Positions 62,130 through 64,000 of a DNA stretch of 64,000 bases are shown piece after piece. The notes below the pieces were generated by a model. The model made no database searches. It had not been told where the DNA came from and saw only the letters and a list, made by a program, of their open reading frames with translations. The stretch is from positions 977,001 to 1,041,000 of the forward strand of contig NZ_CP113524.1 in the NCBI RefSeq assembly GCF_026723765.1, read 5' to 3'. The position numbers were made by a program, and so were the translations under genes. Origin of the DNA: Lacrimispora xylanolytica. Its GTDB lineage: Bacteria > Bacillota > Clostridia > Lachnospirales > Lachnospiraceae. Position 1 is the first letter of the stretch. Each line of letters opens with the position of its first letter.

Positions 62130-63359
62130 ATGAGAAAGACGGAACTTTTAATCCCGGCAGGCAGCTTAGATACCTTAAAGACCGCAGTCATTTACGGTGC
62201 AGATGCTGTTTATCTGGGAGGAGAAGCCTTCGGACTTCGTGCCAAGGCGAAAAATTTTACACAGGATGAGATTCGGCAGGGGATTGCCTTTGCCCACGAG
62301 CATGGAGTTAAAGTGTACATTACAGCCAATATTCTGGCTCACAATGAGGATCTTAACGGAGTTGAGGAATACTTTAAGGAATTAAAGGAAATCTGTCCTG
62401 ACGCCGTAATCATTTCAGACCCTGGTGTATTTGCCATTGCAAAACAAATCATGCCTGAGATGGAAATTCACATCAGCACCCAGGCTAACAATACCAATTA
62501 CGGAACCTTTTTATTCTGGCATCAGCTTGGAGCAAAGCGTGTGGTTACGGCCAGAGAACTTTCCCTGGCTGAGATTAAGGAGATCCGCAGCCGTATCCCA
62601 GAGGATTTAGAGATTGAAAGCTTTATCCATGGAGCCATGTGCATGTCCTATTCCGGCCGCTGTCTCTTAAGCAACTACATGACAGGCAGAGATGCAAACC
62701 AAGGCGCCTGCTCTCACCCATGCCGTTGGAAATACTCCATCGTAGAGGAAAAACGTCCCGGGGAGTATATGCAGGTCTATGAAAATGAGCGTGGAACCTA
62801 TATCTTTAATTCCAAGGATTTATGCATGATCGAGTACATTCCGGAGATGATTGATGCTGGTATTGACAGCTTTAAAATCGAAGGGCGTATGAAAACCGCT
62901 CTTTATGCGGCTACTGTTACAAGAACTTACCGGAAAGCCATTGACGATTATTTAAAGGATCCAAAGATATATGAGGCTAATTTAGACTGGTATCGTTCTG
63001 AAATCGGGAAATGTACTTACCGGGAATTCACCACTGGGTTCTATTTTGGTAAGCCAGATTCCACCACTCAGATCTATGATAACAATACTTATGTAAAAAA
63101 TTACACGTATCTTGGAACCGTAGAAGCGGTAGATGAGAGAGGGTATTCGAAAATAGAGCAGAAAAATAAATTTTCAGTGGGTGAGACTATTGAGATTATG
63201 AAGCCGGACGGACGCAATCTTGACGCAGTTGTAAAAGGAATTTACAATGAAGAGGGAGCTCCTCAGGAGAGCGCACCTCATTCCAGACAAATACTTTTTG
63301 TTGATTTGAGCGTGGAGATGGATCCTTATGACATTCTCCGCCGCAGCGAGATGTCTTAA
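62130..63359 (+). CDS. trhP: U32 peptidase-family tRNA hydroxylase (TrhP-like)
   Basis: 409 residues, U32 family: KTELLIPAGSLDTLKTAVIYGADAVYLGG, HISTQANNTN, and the cysteine-rich MCMSYSGRCLLSNYMTGRDANQGACSHPCRWKY that binds an Fe-S cluster. In Bacillus TrhP1/P2 perform prephenate-dependent hydroxylation of U34, the step before TrmR. AGAGGAG precedes the ATG. Confidence 0.88.
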   Translation: MRKTELLIPAGSLDTLKTAVIYGADAVYLGGEAFGLRAKAKNFTQDEIRQGIAFAHEHGVKVYITANILAHNEDLNGVEEYFKELKEICPDAVIISDPGVFAIAKQIMPEMEIHISTQANNTNYGTFLFWHQLGAKRVVTARELSLAEIKEIRSRIPEDLEIESFIHGAMCMSYSGRCLLSNYMTGRDANQGACSHPCRWKYSIVEEKRPGEYMQVYENERGTYIFNSKDLCMIEYIPEMIDAGIDSFKIEGRMKTALYAATVTRTYRKAIDDYLKDPKIYEANLDWYRSEIGKCTYREFTTGFYFGKPDSTTQIYDNNTYVKNYTYLGTVEAVDERGYSKIEQKNKFSVGETIEIMKPDGRNLDAVVKGIYNEEGAPQESAPHSRQILFVDLSVEMDPYDILRRSEMS

Positions 63360-63374
63360 CTCATAAAATAGAAG

Positions 63375-63416
63375 CGTGCAGAGTATTACGGAGATCCGTG
63401 TACTCTGCACGTTTTT
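63375..63416 (+). terminator. terminator after trhP
   Basis: CGTGCAGAGTA pairs perfectly with TACTCTGCACG (63401-63411), followed by TTTTT. Confidence 0.93.
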
Positions 63417-63446
63417 CTTTGGAAATTGCAGTATCATGGGTGACAG

Positions 63447-63475
63447 TTGTAGAAATGGTCATCTTGTAGTATACT
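63447..63475 (+). promoter_or_regulatory. promoter of the DUF218 gene
   Basis: TTGTAG (63447-63452), 17 bases, TATACT (63470-63475). Confidence 0.6.
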
Positions 63476-63539
63476 ATAGAAGAATTATACCCAGAAATTA
63501 CCTGGATTTAGAGGGAACAAAAATGGAGGCTTGCCTATT

Positions 63540-64000
63540 ATGTGGATTTTATGGCTGATAGCAGTTTTATGTGTGATCTATTACGTCATAATCGTTACTT
63601 ATTCGGGACTATCTACTTCCTTTTCCATTATCTGGCTTTTTTTTGCGGCGGTCTGTATTTTATTCGGTTTAGGCTGGGATACTTATATAAGACAAAAAGA
63701 CAGGATTCCCTTATGGCTTCCGGTCTCTATGGTTACCATATGCTGTACAGGACTCCTGGTATTTACGATTGTGGAGATTTTGGTTTTCACGGGAGTTGCA
63801 GCCAGGGATACGTCAAAGCTTGATTATGTCATAGTCTTAGGAGCCAGGGTAAAGGAAGATGGAATCAGCAAATCATTAAAAAAACGTTTGGATAAGGCCA
63901 TAGATTATCTGGATGAGAATCCTGGAACCATTCTCGTTCTTTCTGGTGCCCAAGGAATGGATGAGCCGGTCAGTGAGGCTTTGGCTATGAAAGAATATCT
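63540..64000 (+). CDS. DUF218 (YdcF/SanA-like) membrane protein, 3' truncated
   Basis: 153 residues visible, cut by the window end. Three or four N-terminal membrane spans (MWILWLIAVLCVIYYVIIV...), then the start of the DUF218 domain, DYVIVLGARVKEDGISKSLKKRLDKA and VLSGAQGMDEPVSEALAMKEYL. These proteins are envelope-linked; a role in wall precursor or cofactor handling is only suggested for the family. GGAGG lies ten bases before the ATG. Confidence 0.85.
   Translation, partial: MWILWLIAVLCVIYYVIIVTYSGLSTSFSIIWLFFAAVCILFGLGWDTYIRQKDRIPLWLPVSMVTICCTGLLVFTIVEILVFTGVAARDTSKLDYVIVLGARVKEDGISKSLKKRLDKAIDYLDENPGTILVLSGAQGMDEPVSEALAMKEY

Overview
The window looks like a chromosomal segment of an anaerobic, spore-forming Clostridia, most probably a Lachnospiraceae of the Lacrimispora / Clostridium saccharolyticum type. 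The reasons are the sporulation genes (gpr, spoIIP, a GerM-type lipoprotein), an iron-sulfur two-subunit serine dehydratase, a HrcA/CIRCE heat-shock operon, IreB and RNase J, Bacillus-like synteny with Clostridia-specific variations, strong AGGAGG-type ribosome sites, and common TTG/GTG starts. No tRNA, rRNA, CRISPR array or insertion sequence was seen. The family assignment is inferred from gene content only.

Layout. 1-5.0 kb: the C-terminal end of a YfhO-type membrane protein, argH, then a convergent leftward operon (PHP phosphatase, sdaAB, sdaAA) ending at a shared bidirectional terminator. 5.4-10.2 kb: lower glycolysis in pathway-like order gap-pgk-tpiA-gpmI, with a hairpin after every gene. 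10.3-20.2 kb: an unknown 414-residue protein, an ABC exporter, DegV, a histidine kinase without a visible response regulator, a GerM-type lipoprotein, comEC (apparently starting at ATA) and holA.

20.3-35.9 kb: a phage-derived contractile-tail locus. A leftward CI-type repressor, ImmA-like protein and a small Cys/Asp-rich protein face a rightward Cro-like gene across a divergent promoter carrying repeated 19-bp operators. Rightward follow tail terminator, sheath, tube, tail chaperone with a likely -1 frameshift, tape measure, LysM protein, hub, baseplate proteins, a long beta-helical fibre, XkdX-like protein, holin and amidase. No terminase, portal, capsid, integrase or replication gene is present, so this reads as a resident tailocin (R-type bacteriocin, diffocin/PBSX-like), not a prophage. 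It sits between holA and rpsT, genes that are near neighbours in Bacillus-type chromosomes.

36.2-42.8 kb: the ancestral order resumes with rpsT (leftward), gpr, spoIIP, a candidate type I toxin/antisense RNA pair, lepA and hemW. 43.2-44.7 kb: two leftward secreted 3D-domain proteins with TTACAAA-type inverted repeats upstream. 44.9-55.8 kb: CIRCE-hrcA-grpE-dnaK-dnaJ, a secreted cell-wall-repeat protein, a TSUP permease, prmA, rsmE, a cysteine desulfurase and thiI. 56.0-64.0 kb: an HPr-like protein without the phospho-histidine (leftward), mtaB, ireB, ruvX, a DUF1292 gene, a decayed stretch, rnjA, a short MltG-like membrane protein, the tRNA wobble-uridine modification pair trmR/trhP, and the start of a DUF218 (YdcF-like) membrane protein cut by the window end.

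How the parts work together: most of the window is housekeeping (glycolysis, protein quality control, tRNA/rRNA/protein methylation, tRNA thiolation and methylthiolation, RNA decay). The accessory content is the tailocin, the toxin pair, the 3D and wall-repeat exoproteins, and the unknown ORFs.
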